From Niastella koreensis GR20-10 (lineage in GTDB: Bacteria; Bacteroidota; Bacteroidia; Chitinophagales; Chitinophagaceae), in contig NC_016609.1 in assembly GCF_000246855.1 (NCBI RefSeq), forward strand, positions 2,294,001 to 2,358,000: DNA of 64,000 nt, in the 5' to 3' direction. Below the pieces are notes generated by a model. The model ran no database searches. It was not told where the DNA came from and saw only the letters and a program-made list of their open reading frames with translations. Positions 1 to 8,562 of this stretch are shown piece by piece. Within the stretch, counting starts at the first letter, position 1; each line of letters opens with the position of its first letter. The translations under genes and the position numbers were made by a program.

Positions 1-3000
1 CTTTATCCACTTTCAGGTTCAGGTTGTACCTGAATCCTGTAATGGGCTTTAAAACGGTGATGGTATCTGCAGGCCCTTTTGTTACCTGGGTGGCCAGCCG
101 GTTCAGGGTGTCGATGTCCACAAAAATGATCCCCTCTTTTTTATTCCGGTTGGCCGTGCTTTGTGTGGCCAGGATAGCATGAATATTGCTTTTTCCCTGC
201 AGGAATGCATTGCCTTCGATAACGGGCAACAGGCTGGTGCCTTTCAAACTCACGGCTACATCGATGATCCCCGTTCCATACAGCAGGTTCCCCGGTTGGC
301 GGGGTGCATTCAATACTGCAAAATCCCTGGTGGCTACAGTGAGGTCAAGCTTTTGTTCAGCATTGATTAAACCGGCAATCTTTCCGTTGATGGTAAACGG
401 ATGCCCGGCAGAATCCGTCAATGAGAATTGACTAAAATGAAGGTCCGAATTTTCGACGACCAGCTTTTGTTTGTTGATGTGGTAGGGAGTGTTCAATTCC
501 TTAATCGCAAAAAGAATAGAGTCCAGGTCGATCTGGCCGTTCACGCTGGGTTTACTAACTGTGCCAGTTACCTGGATGCTGCCCGTTACCTTGCCCGATA
601 ACCGGCTCAAAAAGCTGCTGGTAAATCCATGTACCATGTCCATATCGAGCCGCTGCAATTGCACCTGAACGGCCAATGCTTTTTCTTTCAGGCCAATGCC
701 GCCATAAAGATATAGCTGGTTGCCCCCCGATAAGGTTCCCTGTAAAAGAAGACTGTCGCTGGTGGTTGTTGATTGAAAGGTAAAATCGCCCACCTGGATA
801 TTGCCATAGGCGATACCCGTTGCATTGATAGTGCCGGTAACCAACGGAATTTTTTGAATGGGTTGCTGTAACACCATGTCTGCATTCAGGAGGCCCTTCA
901 CCCCCAAACTATCACCTGGCGACAGCAGGTTAAACAGCCTGCCAATATCGAAATGTTCGATCCGGATCACCAGCGGCGATAACTTTTGTGAGGCCTGGCT
1001 GCTAAGGGAGATGGATTGCTCCCGGTTTTGCAGCAACAGGTGGTTAATGAGGTAGCCTTCTTTCATCAGATGGATGGAATTGTTAGCAGACACCGTCCAA
1101 TTGTTGTAATTGAGTATAAGCGTGTCGAGGATATTTATAACAGTTGCTGCGTGCTCTTTTTTTACCTGTATACCACCGGCAAAATAGTGCCGGCCTGTAC
1201 TGTCGTCAGCAATGGTTTTTATCCGGATCGAATTTTGTGCCGCCAAACCATCGATGCGCAGGTTATGACCATCAATCTGTTTATATCGGAAGCGGGGCGC
1301 CAACACCTGCACCAATAAAAGCGAATCTTTTTGTGCAGGGTTCATCCTGCCCGTTACAGTAATGGGCTGCAACAGGCTGAGCCCTGGCGCCAATACATTG
1401 AGCAACGAATCTTCTGTGAGCGTCAATTGCAGAACAGTGTGGGATGATTGGGCGGCTGCCATCGGCTGATGAATGGAGGCTGTATCTGGCGGGTAAATTG
1501 TTGTCGCTAGCACGCTGATATCCCTGCCTAATTGATCAATGGAACTGTTGCTTGCCAACTGTGCGCTTAAAAAAGGCGCTTTCACCAATAGGTTGGTGCT
1601 GTCCCCATCGGCCCGGCACAAAAAATAAAAATCGTTTGTTTGGAAGTTTTGGCCACTGATAATAATGTTGTTGCTGTCTGCAACAATTTCCGCAACGAGG
1701 GTGCCGGGTTGTTTGTAAGCTGCATGCAACCTCAGCGCGCCGCTGTAAACCAGGCTGTCATTGGTTAAGCGTATCTGTTTCAGATCGGCATAGGCAACGT
1801 GAAGCGTGCCATTGGCTAAATAGTCAGGACCCAAATGACCCTGCAGGTTACAGGTTGTTTGCAGGTTGGGGTCCCGGGTTTGCCATGCGAGGCTGAATGC
1901 AGAGCGGTTCAACCCTGCATGCAGCTCAATACCGGAAAAAGCATTACCATTGATTTCCGCCGATGAGAGTTGTATTGCCGCCGTGGCGGTCATGGTTTTT
2001 GGATCGATGCCACTGCCCTTAACTGTTATCTCCCCCGTGATCTTTCCTACAATCGAATCAAGGCCTGTCCATTTCCCGGTTTCAAACCTGTCGGGCTTTA
2101 ATTGAACATCATACACCAGCTGATGAGGATGGGAGATGTTTTTTGCCGTTCCCTGGATAGTAACCTGTCCGAATGTGCTGTTAACATGCAGGTTGGCTTT
2201 TATTAATGCTTTACTGCTTTGCAAACTCCCGGTTAGTGCGATGGCTTCAGGAAGGGTTATCCTGGAGTTTTTTAACTGATGTAACAACTTTTTTGAAAGC
2301 AGTTCCCGTTTCAACTGAAACTGGCGAAGATCGGCCAACAGGACCTGGTTTTGCTGTTTGCGCTGTAACGCAAGACGTCCGTTCATCAGCAACAAATTGC
2401 GTGACACAGCTATGCGCAACCCATCGGCTGCGACCTGCCGGCCGGTTACGGAAACTTTGCTGGTAAATGTAAGCCGGTCGGATGGCAATAATTGTAAGGG
2501 GATTTTCTTTGCTAATGCAGGAACTGCTAATAAAACATCGCTGTAGGTAACAGACCCGGTTTCGATGAGGAACTGTGAAGGAGGCAGGGAATAAGTACCC
2601 TTCGCTATTGGCAACGAAATTGTTCCTCGTGATCGCAGGTTGGAATAATTTATGGTAAATGCGGCGTCAGTTACCTGTAATAAACTATCAGTAAGCCGGA
2701 AATCAGCATACAGCTGTTTAACGTTCATCTGTTTGTTGAGCAAAAAACTGCATTCGATTAAGCTGCCAGAAACACCCGAAGGACCATAGCTGCTTTTGCT
2801 TAGTTGCAGGTTGAAGCGTTGCACGTCCAAATGATTGCCATCGATGCCGTTTCTTTTTGGCAATGATGTATTGTGATAGCTGAATGAATTATTGAAGCCG
2901 GTAATGGTTTCTACATAGATCTTCTTCGGCTCAAGTGAAGCCTGCCGTAGCGAAAGACTATCTGCCTGCAGGGTGTAATTTTTTATCTGCTTCGAGGAGT

Positions 3001-3646
3001 CGGTTAGCATTGCCTTACAGTTGGCAATGCCAAGGGTGTTGATCTTGTAGTTTCCTTTTCCGGGATCCAATAAGGCAGGCAAACAGGAAAGCCTGTTGAC
3101 GTGGACAAAAAGAAAGACCTGTTTTTTTTTATCATTCAGGCTGAATTGGACCTGTTGTAAAGTAAGCTGTTTAACAGCCAGGTGCAGGGGTTTACTGCCA
3201 GCCGTGTCTTTTTTCTTTTTGGGTGATTTGGCAAATGAATCAAAGATGAATTGGCAATTGAGCGCAGGGTCATCCCGTTCGCGGCGAAGATTGACAGTAG
3301 CGTTCTTCAGCCCGATCGTTGTAACGTCAACCGTATTCTGCAGCAGTTTCAACATCTTTATGCGAACGTATAAGTCACCGGCATACAGCAGGGTGTCGTT
3401 TTGCTGGTCAGGAATAAGTACCCGCTCCAGCCTGAGCCAGTTTGGTAAGGTATAATCAATCCTGCCAATTGAAACGGCTGTTTTCCATTTTTTCTGAAGG
3501 TAGGCTTCCACCTTTTCTCTTAACAGCTCTTTTCCGGCTGAGGTGTGCAGGAAGAGAAGCAGGCCGGCCAGTAATAATATAAGCAATACAGGAAGAAGAG
3601 CTGCTCTCCTGGCCCACTTCAGAACGATGTTCCTGTACGACGTCAT
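1..3646 (-). CDS. TamB-like translocation/assembly protein (AsmA/DUF490 superfamily), 3' end outside window
   Basis: The reading frame is open from the ATG at 3646 to the left edge, giving about 1,215 codons with the C-terminus missing. Residues 10-32 form one hydrophobic N-terminal anchor (ALLPVLLILLLAGLLLFLH). The rest is low-complexity beta-strand-rich sequence with short repeated patterns, as in TamB/AsmA-like lipid-bridge proteins that span the periplasm and move lipids or help insert outer-membrane proteins. The call rests on overall character (size, anchor, beta repeats), not on a catalytic motif. It is divergent from ppsA, and the FNR-like box pair between them has a -7-like element (TAGTTATG on the minus strand, 3680-3687) at the usual distance, so it may be co-regulated. 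Confidence 0.7.
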   Translation of the reverse strand, partial: MTSYRNIVLKWARRAALLPVLLILLLAGLLLFLHTSAGKELLREKVEAYLQKKWKTAVSIGRIDYTLPNWLRLERVLIPDQQNDTLLYAGDLYVRIKMLKLLQNTVDVTTIGLKNATVNLRRERDDPALNCQFIFDSFAKSPKKKKDTAGSKPLHLAVKQLTLQQVQFSLNDKKKQVFLFVHVNRLSCLPALLDPGKGNYKINTLGIANCKAMLTDSSKQIKNYTLQADSLSLRQASLEPKKIYVETITGFNNSFSYHNTSLPKRNGIDGNHLDVQRFNLQLSKSSYGPSGVSGSLIECSFLLNKQMNVKQLYADFRLTDSLLQVTDAAFTINYSNLRSRGTISLPIAKGTYSLPPSQFLIETGSVTYSDVLLAVPALAKKIPLQLLPSDRLTFTSKVSVTGRQVAADGLRIAVSRNLLLMNGRLALQRKQQNQVLLADLRQFQLKRELLSKKLLHQLKNSRITLPEAIALTGSLQSSKALIKANLHVNSTFGQVTIQGTAKNISHPHQLVYDVQLKPDRFETGKWTGLDSIVGKITGEITVKGSGIDPKTMTATAAIQLSSAEINGNAFSGIELHAGLNRSAFSLAWQTRDPNLQTTCNLQGHLGPDYLANGTLHVAYADLKQIRLTNDSLVYSGALRLHAAYKQPGTLVAEIVADSNNIIISGQNFQTNDFYFLCRADGDSTNLLVKAPFLSAQLASNSSIDQLGRDISVLATTIYPPDTASIHQPMAAAQSSHTVLQLTLTEDSLLNVLAPGLSLLQPITVTGRMNPAQKDSLLLVQVLAPRFRYKQIDGHNLRIDGLAAQNSIRIKTIADDSTGRHYFAGGIQVKKEHAATVINILDTLILNYNNWTVSANNSIHLMKEGYLINHLLLQNREQSISLSSQASQKLSPLVIRIEHFDIGRLFNLLSPGDSLGVKGLLNADMVLQQPIQKIPLVTGTINATGIAYGNIQVGDFTFQSTTTSDSLLLQGTLSGGNQLYLYGGIGLKEKALAVQVQLQRLDMDMVHGFTSSFLSRLSGKVTGSIQVTGTVSKPSVNGQIDLDSILFAIKELNTPYHINKQKLVVENSDLHFSQFSLTDSAGHPFTINGKIAGLINAEQKLDLTVATRDFAVLNAPRQPGNLLYGTGIIDVAVSLKGTSLLPVIEGNAFLQGKSNIHAILATQSTANRNKKEGIIFVDIDTLNRLATQVTKGPADTITVLKPITGFRYNLNLKVDK

Positions 3647-3679
3647 AAAATCAACAAGTTAGCCCATCTGCCAGGCATT

Positions 3680-3775
3680 CATAACTATTTAACCGTTATA
3701 TAAGGTGAAATGACGAAGATCAAACCAATACACGATTAAGATCAGTAAACGGGAAATGATATTGCTGTAAGTTCA
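3680..3775 (+). promoter_or_regulatory. Tandem FNR-like boxes and promoter of ppsA (possibly also tamB)
   Basis: Box 1 TGAC-GAAG-ATCA lies at 3711-3722 and box 2 CGAT-TAAG-ATCA at 3733-3744, centres 22 bp apart. A -7-like element TAAGTTCA sits at 3768-3775, centred 33 bp from box 2. Both boxes resemble the FNR consensus TTGAT-N4-ATCAA. On the other strand TAGTTATG (3680-3687) is 33 bp from box 1, a possible promoter for the TamB-like gene. Confidence 0.7.
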
Positions 3776-3807
3776 TAGTGCAAAATCTTCAGGTAAAAAT
3801 ATTTTTT

Positions 3808-6204
3808 ATGGAACCGTTGATATTGAAGTATACAGACATCGGCATTAATGATGTGGCCAGGGTGGGGGGCAAGAATGCTTCCCTGGGTGAATTGGTTAAT
3901 CAACTGGCTGAAAAAAAAATTGCCATACCGCCTGGCTTCGCTACCACAGCCGAAGCTTTCTGGCTTTTTATTGATGGCAACCAGCTTCGGGATAAACTGA
4001 ATGAGTTATTAGGCTTTTTAGACCGGGAGGAATATTCAAATCTTGACTATATAGGAAAACAGGCCAGGTGCCTTATTTTAAATGCCTCCCTGCCCAATGA
4101 ATTAGCTGCTGCCATAAAACAGGAGTATAAGAATTTATGTGGTAATACCAGCTTTGAAGTAGCTGTCAGGTCCAGCGCCACTGCAGAAGATCTGCCGGAA
4201 GCAAGTTTTGCGGGGCAGCATGAGTCGTACCTGAATATAAAAGGAGAGGAAGAATTGTTACTGGCCGTACAAAAATGTTTTGCTTCCCTGTATACCGACC
4301 GGGCTATAAAATACCGGGAGGATAATCATTTCCCGCACGATAAAGTGGCCTTGTCTGTGGGCGTGCAGAAAATGGTTAGGGCAGATAAAGCATGTGCCGG
4401 TGTTTGTTTTACCCTGGAGCCCGAATCGGGGTTCAGGGATATCATTCATGTAAGCGGGGTATGGGGCCTTGGTGAGAATATTGTGCAGGGCGCCGTTACA
4501 CCCGACGAGTTCCTGGTATTTAAACCAATGCTGCAAAAGGGAAAGCGCGCCATCATTCAAAAAACGCTGGGTGAAAAAGCAAAGACCATGGTTTATGCCG
4601 GAAGCGAATATGCCAACTCATCCACAGTAAATATTGAAACCCCCGTTAATAAAAGAGAAACGTTTGTTTTAACAGATGAAGAGGTTATCCGCATTGCGCA
4701 ATGGGCTCAACTGATTGAAGCGCATTACGGGCGGCCAATGGATATTGAATGGGCCAAAGATGGCATTACCAATGAACTGTTTATTGTTCAGGCGCGGCCC
4801 GAGACCATTCATGCACAGAAAAACCCGGCATTGGTAAAAGAATACCAGTTGGAACGCAAAGGCGTATTGCTGGCAGAAGGCGAAGCGGTTGGATCAAAAA
4901 TAACTACCGGTATTGCCAGGATCTTACGCACGCCAACCGAAGCTGATAAATTAAAACATGGTGAAATTGTAGTAACGGAAATAACCAGTCCCGACTGGGA
5001 CCCTATACTTAAAAAGGCTGCGGCCATTATTACCGATAAAGGCGGACGTACGAGCCATGCGTCCATTGTAGCCCGGGAGCTGGGCGTTCCGGCAATAGTT
5101 GGAACGGGCAATGCCACCCAAATGATCAGGGATGGTGAAACAATTACCGTCTCCTGCTGCGAAGGTAAAACCGGTTACATTTATAAAGGGGAATTGAAGT
5201 ATAAAGAGATCACACATGATTTCAGTGAGCTGAAATTACCCGAAAAAACAAAACCCATGCTTATTGTCGGCGACCCGGAAAAGGCATTCTCCCTGTCGTT
5301 TTATCCCAACTGCGGCGTGGGACTGATGCGCATTGAATTTATTATTACGCATTTTGTGCAGGTGCATCCCATGGCGCTGATTAAATTTAATGAGTTACAG
5401 GACCAGGCCGCAAAGGACCGTATAGAGCAGCTTACCCATCATTATCCTGATAAGGAACAATATTTCGTTGATAAACTGGCACAGGGAATTGCCACCATTG
5501 CTGCTGCTTTTTACCCCAAAGATGTAATTGTGCGCATGAGTGATTTCAAGACCAATGAATATTCGAACCTGGTGGGCGGCGAACAATTTGAACCAAAGGA
5601 GGAAAATCCCATGCTGGGTTTCAGGGGCGCCTCCAGGTATTATAACGACCGCTACCGGGAAGGTTTCCGCCTGGAATGTGAGGCAATTAAAACCGTTCGC
5701 ACTGTAATGGGATTAACCAATGTAAAAGTGATGATCCCGTTCTGCAGAACGGTAGCGGAAGGAAAAAAGGTGGTTGAAGTAATGAAGGCAAACGGGTTGA
5801 GCCGGGAAATGGACCCTTCGCTTGAAATTTATGTAATGGCCGAAATTCCCAGCAATGTGCTGCTGGCAGAACAATTTGCGGAGATCTTCGACGGGTTTTC
5901 CATTGGCTCTAACGACCTTACCCAGCTTACGCTGGGAATAGACCGTGACTCCGCCATTGTGAGTGATCTGTTCAGTGAACAAAATGAGGCTGCAAAACAA
6001 ATGATGGCCATGGTGATCCAAAAGGCAAAAGCTGCCGGGAAGAAGATCGGTTTATGCGGCCAGGCGCCAAGTGACTTTCCTGAATTTGCCCAGTTCCTGG
6101 TACAACAGGGTATCGACAGCATTTCATTCAATGCCGATGCATTACTGAATGGCATTGAGAATATTAAAAAAGCAGAAGTAAAAGGAAAGATAATGGCATT
6201 ATAA
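3808..6204 (+). CDS. ppsA: Phosphoenolpyruvate synthase
   Basis: This 798-aa protein converts pyruvate, ATP and water to PEP, AMP and phosphate, feeding gluconeogenesis. It has the N-terminal ATP-grasp domain (GGKNASLGEL near residue 20; VRSSATAEDLPEASFAGQHE), the swivelling phosphohistidine domain (GGRTSHASIVAREL, His417), and the C-terminal PEP-binding barrel ending in GLCGQAPSDFPEFAQFL with catalytic Cys750. Length matches the family. ATG 3808 is preferred over the in-frame GTG at 3778, because the inferred transcription start is about 3779 and the extra N-terminal residues are not family-like. It is monocistronic, with a strong terminator 29 bp after the stop. Confidence 0.95.
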   Translation: MEPLILKYTDIGINDVARVGGKNASLGELVNQLAEKKIAIPPGFATTAEAFWLFIDGNQLRDKLNELLGFLDREEYSNLDYIGKQARCLILNASLPNELAAAIKQEYKNLCGNTSFEVAVRSSATAEDLPEASFAGQHESYLNIKGEEELLLAVQKCFASLYTDRAIKYREDNHFPHDKVALSVGVQKMVRADKACAGVCFTLEPESGFRDIIHVSGVWGLGENIVQGAVTPDEFLVFKPMLQKGKRAIIQKTLGEKAKTMVYAGSEYANSSTVNIETPVNKRETFVLTDEEVIRIAQWAQLIEAHYGRPMDIEWAKDGITNELFIVQARPETIHAQKNPALVKEYQLERKGVLLAEGEAVGSKITTGIARILRTPTEADKLKHGEIVVTEITSPDWDPILKKAAAIITDKGGRTSHASIVARELGVPAIVGTGNATQMIRDGETITVSCCEGKTGYIYKGELKYKEITHDFSELKLPEKTKPMLIVGDPEKAFSLSFYPNCGVGLMRIEFIITHFVQVHPMALIKFNELQDQAAKDRIEQLTHHYPDKEQYFVDKLAQGIATIAAAFYPKDVIVRMSDFKTNEYSNLVGGEQFEPKEENPMLGFRGASRYYNDRYREGFRLECEAIKTVRTVMGLTNVKVMIPFCRTVAEGKKVVEVMKANGLSREMDPSLEIYVMAEIPSNVLLAEQFAEIFDGFSIGSNDLTQLTLGIDRDSAIVSDLFSEQNEAAKQMMAMVIQKAKAAGKKIGLCGQAPSDFPEFAQFLVQQGIDSISFNADALLNGIENIKKAEVKGKIMAL

Positions 6205-6232
6205 AATTTGTGTTTTGTTGAGTGTTATACCG

Positions 6233-6260
6233 CCGTCCCGATTCATCGGGACGGTTTTTT
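6233..6260 (+). terminator. Rho-independent terminator of ppsA
   Basis: A perfect 8-bp stem CCGTCCCG/CGGGACGG with a 6-nt loop is followed by six T residues, 29 bp after the ppsA stop. Confidence 0.9.
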
Positions 6261-6283
6261 ATGAATGTTACTGTGAGTAGCAA

Positions 6284-6316
6284 TAAAAAAAGCCCCGCCA
6301 ACCCAATAGCGGGACT
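6284..6316 (-). terminator. Rho-independent terminator of hsp20 (first copy)
   Basis: On the minus strand AGTCCCGC pairs with GCGGGGCT (one G-T wobble) around a 10-nt loop and is followed by a run of T residues (A-run at 6284-6290). It lies 24 bp after the hsp20 stop and faces the ppsA terminator. Confidence 0.85.
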
Positions 6317-6339
6317 TTTGGGAAACCAACGCTAACAGC

Positions 6340-6774
6340 CTATTTAACGGTAATGTGTTTTGATGATGTTGCCTTTTTAGCTTCTTCGGTTTTGGGAAGT
6401 TTGATGCGTAATACACCGTCTTCATACGCTGCTTCGATCTTGTCTTTAATAACTTCTTCAGGTAAAGTAAAACTGCGGCTGAACGAAGAATAATTGTATT
6501 CCTTGCGCGTATAGCGTTCGTCCTTTTCTTCCTTTTTTTCTTCCTTTTCGCAGCTAATTGTCAGCATATTACCTTCCACATCGATATTGAAATCATTTTT
6601 CTTCATGCCGGGCGCGCCAACAGATACTTCATAATGACTTTTGTTATCGATGATGTTAACGGCGGGGGTAGTGAGGCTTTTTCCCATTCCAAACCATTCG
6701 TTCCATGGCCTGAAAAAATCATCAAATAAGGCTGGGAATGATTGCCCTCTTCTGGTTAATTCTCTGGTAGACAT
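6340..6774 (-). CDS. Small heat shock protein, Hsp20/alpha-crystallin family
   Basis: This 144-aa protein is an ATP-independent holdase that keeps unfolding proteins soluble. The N-terminus (FDDFFRPWNEWFG) is the usual Hsp20 docking segment. The alpha-crystallin domain spans about residues 38-130, with the diagnostic A-x-x-x-n-G-v-L motif (AAYEDGVLRIKLP) near residue 117 and a charged EKEEKKEEKDE loop before the conserved RSFTLP strand. The ATG at 6774 has an unusually good Shine-Dalgarno (AAAGGAGGA, 6778-6786), rare for this phylum. It is transcribed away from mlaE and carries its own FNR-like box pair. Confidence 0.95.
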   Translation of the reverse strand: MSTRELTRRGQSFPALFDDFFRPWNEWFGMGKSLTTPAVNIIDNKSHYEVSVGAPGMKKNDFNIDVEGNMLTISCEKEEKKEEKDERYTRKEYNYSSFSRSFTLPEEVIKDKIEAAYEDGVLRIKLPKTEEAKKATSSKHITVK

Positions 6775-6777
6775 ACA

Positions 6778-6786
6778 TCCTCCTTT
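6778..6786 (-). promoter_or_regulatory. Strong Shine-Dalgarno of hsp20
   Basis: On the minus strand AAAGGAGGA lies three bases before the ATG at 6774. Such a full anti-SD match is uncommon in Bacteroidetes and suggests high translation or independence from mRNA unfolding. It also fixes the start codon. Confidence 0.7.
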
Positions 6787-6814
6787 ATTTTAAGGTTATT
6801 AATAAATGATAAAC

Positions 6815-6879
6815 TGAAGTTAAATGTAACAGGCGCCACGTACACAGACTATCATCATATGCAGCAGTGAGAATTATCA
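6815..6879 (-). promoter_or_regulatory. Tandem FNR-like boxes and promoter of hsp20 (first copy)
   Basis: Read on the plus strand, the boxes are AGAC-TATC-ATCA (6846-6857, proximal) and TGAG-AATT-ATCA (6868-6879, distal), centres 22 bp apart. The minus-strand -7 element TAACTTCA (6815-6822) is centred 33 bp from the proximal box, the same geometry as at ppsA and the other island promoters. Confidence 0.65.
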
Positions 6880-6922
6880 CCCGTTCCTGTTATGGCTTGC
6901 TTTATATTATAGATCCTGTTCA

Positions 6923-6988
6923 TTGATGATTATCAATGAAGCTAATGACCAGCTTCATGAACGGGAAACATAAAATTGGGCAGATTTG
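6923..6988 (+). promoter_or_regulatory. Tandem FNR-like boxes and promoter of mlaEFD
   Basis: The distal box is an exact FNR-consensus palindrome TTGAT-GATT-ATCAA (6923-6936). The proximal box TGAC-CAGC-TTCA (6946-6957) is centred 22 bp downstream. The -7-like element CAGATTTG (6981-6988) is centred 33 bp further on. This places transcription start near 6992 and so rules out the upstream in-frame ATGs at 6936, 6945 and 6957 as starts of mlaE. Confidence 0.7.
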
Positions 6989-7004
6989 TATACAAGCTGG
7001 TTAT

Positions 7005-7775
7005 ATGGCTTTATCTGCAAATACAAATGAGTTTTTACGGGAAACTGGCGGCATTGCTGCTTTTTCCGGTCGTTTTTTTAAAGAGTTATTCAGGCCGCGT
7101 TATGAAGTGGCGGAGTTTGTGCGCCAATGTTTTGTAATTGGATATAAGTCCTTTCCATTAATAGGACTAACCGGTTTTATAATGGGGCTGGTATTAACCA
7201 TGCAGTTACGGCCTTCGCTGATTGAATACGGGGTGGAGTCGCAATTGCCTGCGATGGTAGGTATTGCGATTGTGCGTGAAATTGGCCCGGTGATCACCGC
7301 CCTCATCTTTGCCGGCAAGATCGGCAGCAGCATTGGCGCCGAGCTGGGCTCCATGAAAGTGACCGAACAGATCGATGCCATGGAAGTATCGGGCACCAAT
7401 CCTTTTAAATACCTGGTGGTAACCCGGGTGCTGGCGTCAACACTGATGCTGCCGGTGCTGGTACTGTTGAGTGACGCCATTTCATTATACGGCTCCTACC
7501 TGGGGGTTAACATTCGCGGGGTAACCAGTTTTCATTTGTTTTATACCCAGGTGTTCGACGTGCTGGCGTTCAGTGATGTATTGCCCGCTTTTATCAAATC
7601 ATTTTTCTTTGGCTTTGCAGTAGCTATAATAGGTTGCTACAAAGGCTATTTTTCAAACAAGGGAACGGAAGGAGTAGGGCAGTCGGCCAATTCGGCTGTG
7701 GTAGTGGCGTCGATCGTGATCTTTATAATTGACCTGGTGGCGGTACAGATAACGGATGTATTTAACCTGAATTAA
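7005..7775 (+). CDS. mlaE: MlaE-family ABC transporter permease (lipid asymmetry / MCE system)
   Basis: From the ATG at 7005 the protein is 256 aa, the usual MlaE length. It has about five membrane segments and the family signature region MVGIAIVREIGPVITALIFAGKIGSSIGAELGSM, where the EIGP and GxxGSxxxAELG patterns are typical. It forms the inner-membrane channel that moves phospholipids between inner membrane and an MCE protein. It is followed after 4 bp by mlaF and then mlaD, forming a three-gene operon. The start was chosen on family length and on the promoter, whose boxes overlap the earlier ATGs. Confidence 0.9.
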   Translation: MALSANTNEFLRETGGIAAFSGRFFKELFRPRYEVAEFVRQCFVIGYKSFPLIGLTGFIMGLVLTMQLRPSLIEYGVESQLPAMVGIAIVREIGPVITALIFAGKIGSSIGAELGSMKVTEQIDAMEVSGTNPFKYLVVTRVLASTLMLPVLVLLSDAISLYGSYLGVNIRGVTSFHLFYTQVFDVLAFSDVLPAFIKSFFFGFAVAIIGCYKGYFSNKGTEGVGQSANSAVVVASIVIFIIDLVAVQITDVFNLN

Positions 7776-7779
7776 TTGA

Positions 7780-8556
7780 ATGACAGTGCAGGAACAATCG
7801 GAAATAGTAGTAGCAGAAGCACAACGCTTACCGGCTATTATGGCGGTCAAACACCTGTACAAATCGTTTGGCAAACAGGCTGTGCTTACCGACTTTAACC
7901 TGGTACTGGGTAACGGAGAGAATGTGGTGGTGTTGGGTAAATCCGGTTCGGGAAAATCTGTTTTAATAAAGTGCATCATCGGTCTGCTGGAACCCGATGA
8001 AGGAAGCATTGAAATGTTTGGAAAGAACATTCCCGACCTGGACAGGGATGAGCTGGATCAGATCAGGGCTAAAGTAGGGTTCCTGTTTCAGAGCAATGCC
8101 CTGTACGATTCCATGACGGTACGTCAGAACCTGGAGTTCCCGTTGCGCAGGCACTGGATAAAAATGGACCAACCCGAGGCAGATCAACTGGTGCTGGAGG
8201 CATTGACAGATGTTGGATTGGCACATACTATTGATAAGATGCCATCGGAATTGTCGGGTGGTATGCGGAAAAGAATAGCCCTGGCCCGCACACTTATTCT
8301 TAAACCGGAGATCATCTTATATGACGAACCCACAACCGGGCTTGATCCGGTTACCGGTAAGGAGATCATTCAATTGATCGTTGAAATACAAAAAAAGTAC
8401 CGGGCCTCCTCGCTGATCATTTCGCACGATATGACCTGTGTGCGCATGGCTGCCGACCGGGTGGTGATTTTGGTTGACGGCCGTTGTTATGCGGAAGGAA
8501 CATTCGATACCTTAAGACAATCCAATGATCCCAAAGTGAAACAATTTTTTGAATAA
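7780..8556 (+). CDS. mlaF: MlaF-family ABC transporter ATPase
   Basis: This 258-aa cytoplasmic ATPase powers the MlaE channel. Walker A is GKSGSGKS (residues 53-60), the Q-loop follows in VGFLFQSNALYDSMTV, the ABC signature is LSGGMRKR (with the G-M-R-K-R variant typical of MlaF/Ttg2A), Walker B is ILYDEPTTGLDP, and the switch His is in IISHDMT. About 20 extra residues precede the ATPase domain. It sits between mlaE and mlaD with 4- and 6-bp gaps, so translation is probably coupled. Confidence 0.93.
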   Translation: MTVQEQSEIVVAEAQRLPAIMAVKHLYKSFGKQAVLTDFNLVLGNGENVVVLGKSGSGKSVLIKCIIGLLEPDEGSIEMFGKNIPDLDRDELDQIRAKVGFLFQSNALYDSMTVRQNLEFPLRRHWIKMDQPEADQLVLEALTDVGLAHTIDKMPSELSGGMRKRIALARTLILKPEIILYDEPTTGLDPVTGKEIIQLIVEIQKKYRASSLIISHDMTCVRMAADRVVILVDGRCYAEGTFDTLRQSNDPKVKQFFE

Positions 8557-8562
8557 CTGACT

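Noticed and set aside
6936..7004. N-terminal extension of mlaE from ATG 6936
   Set aside because: The extension overlaps both FNR-like boxes and the predicted promoter, is not membrane-like, and would exceed normal MlaE length.
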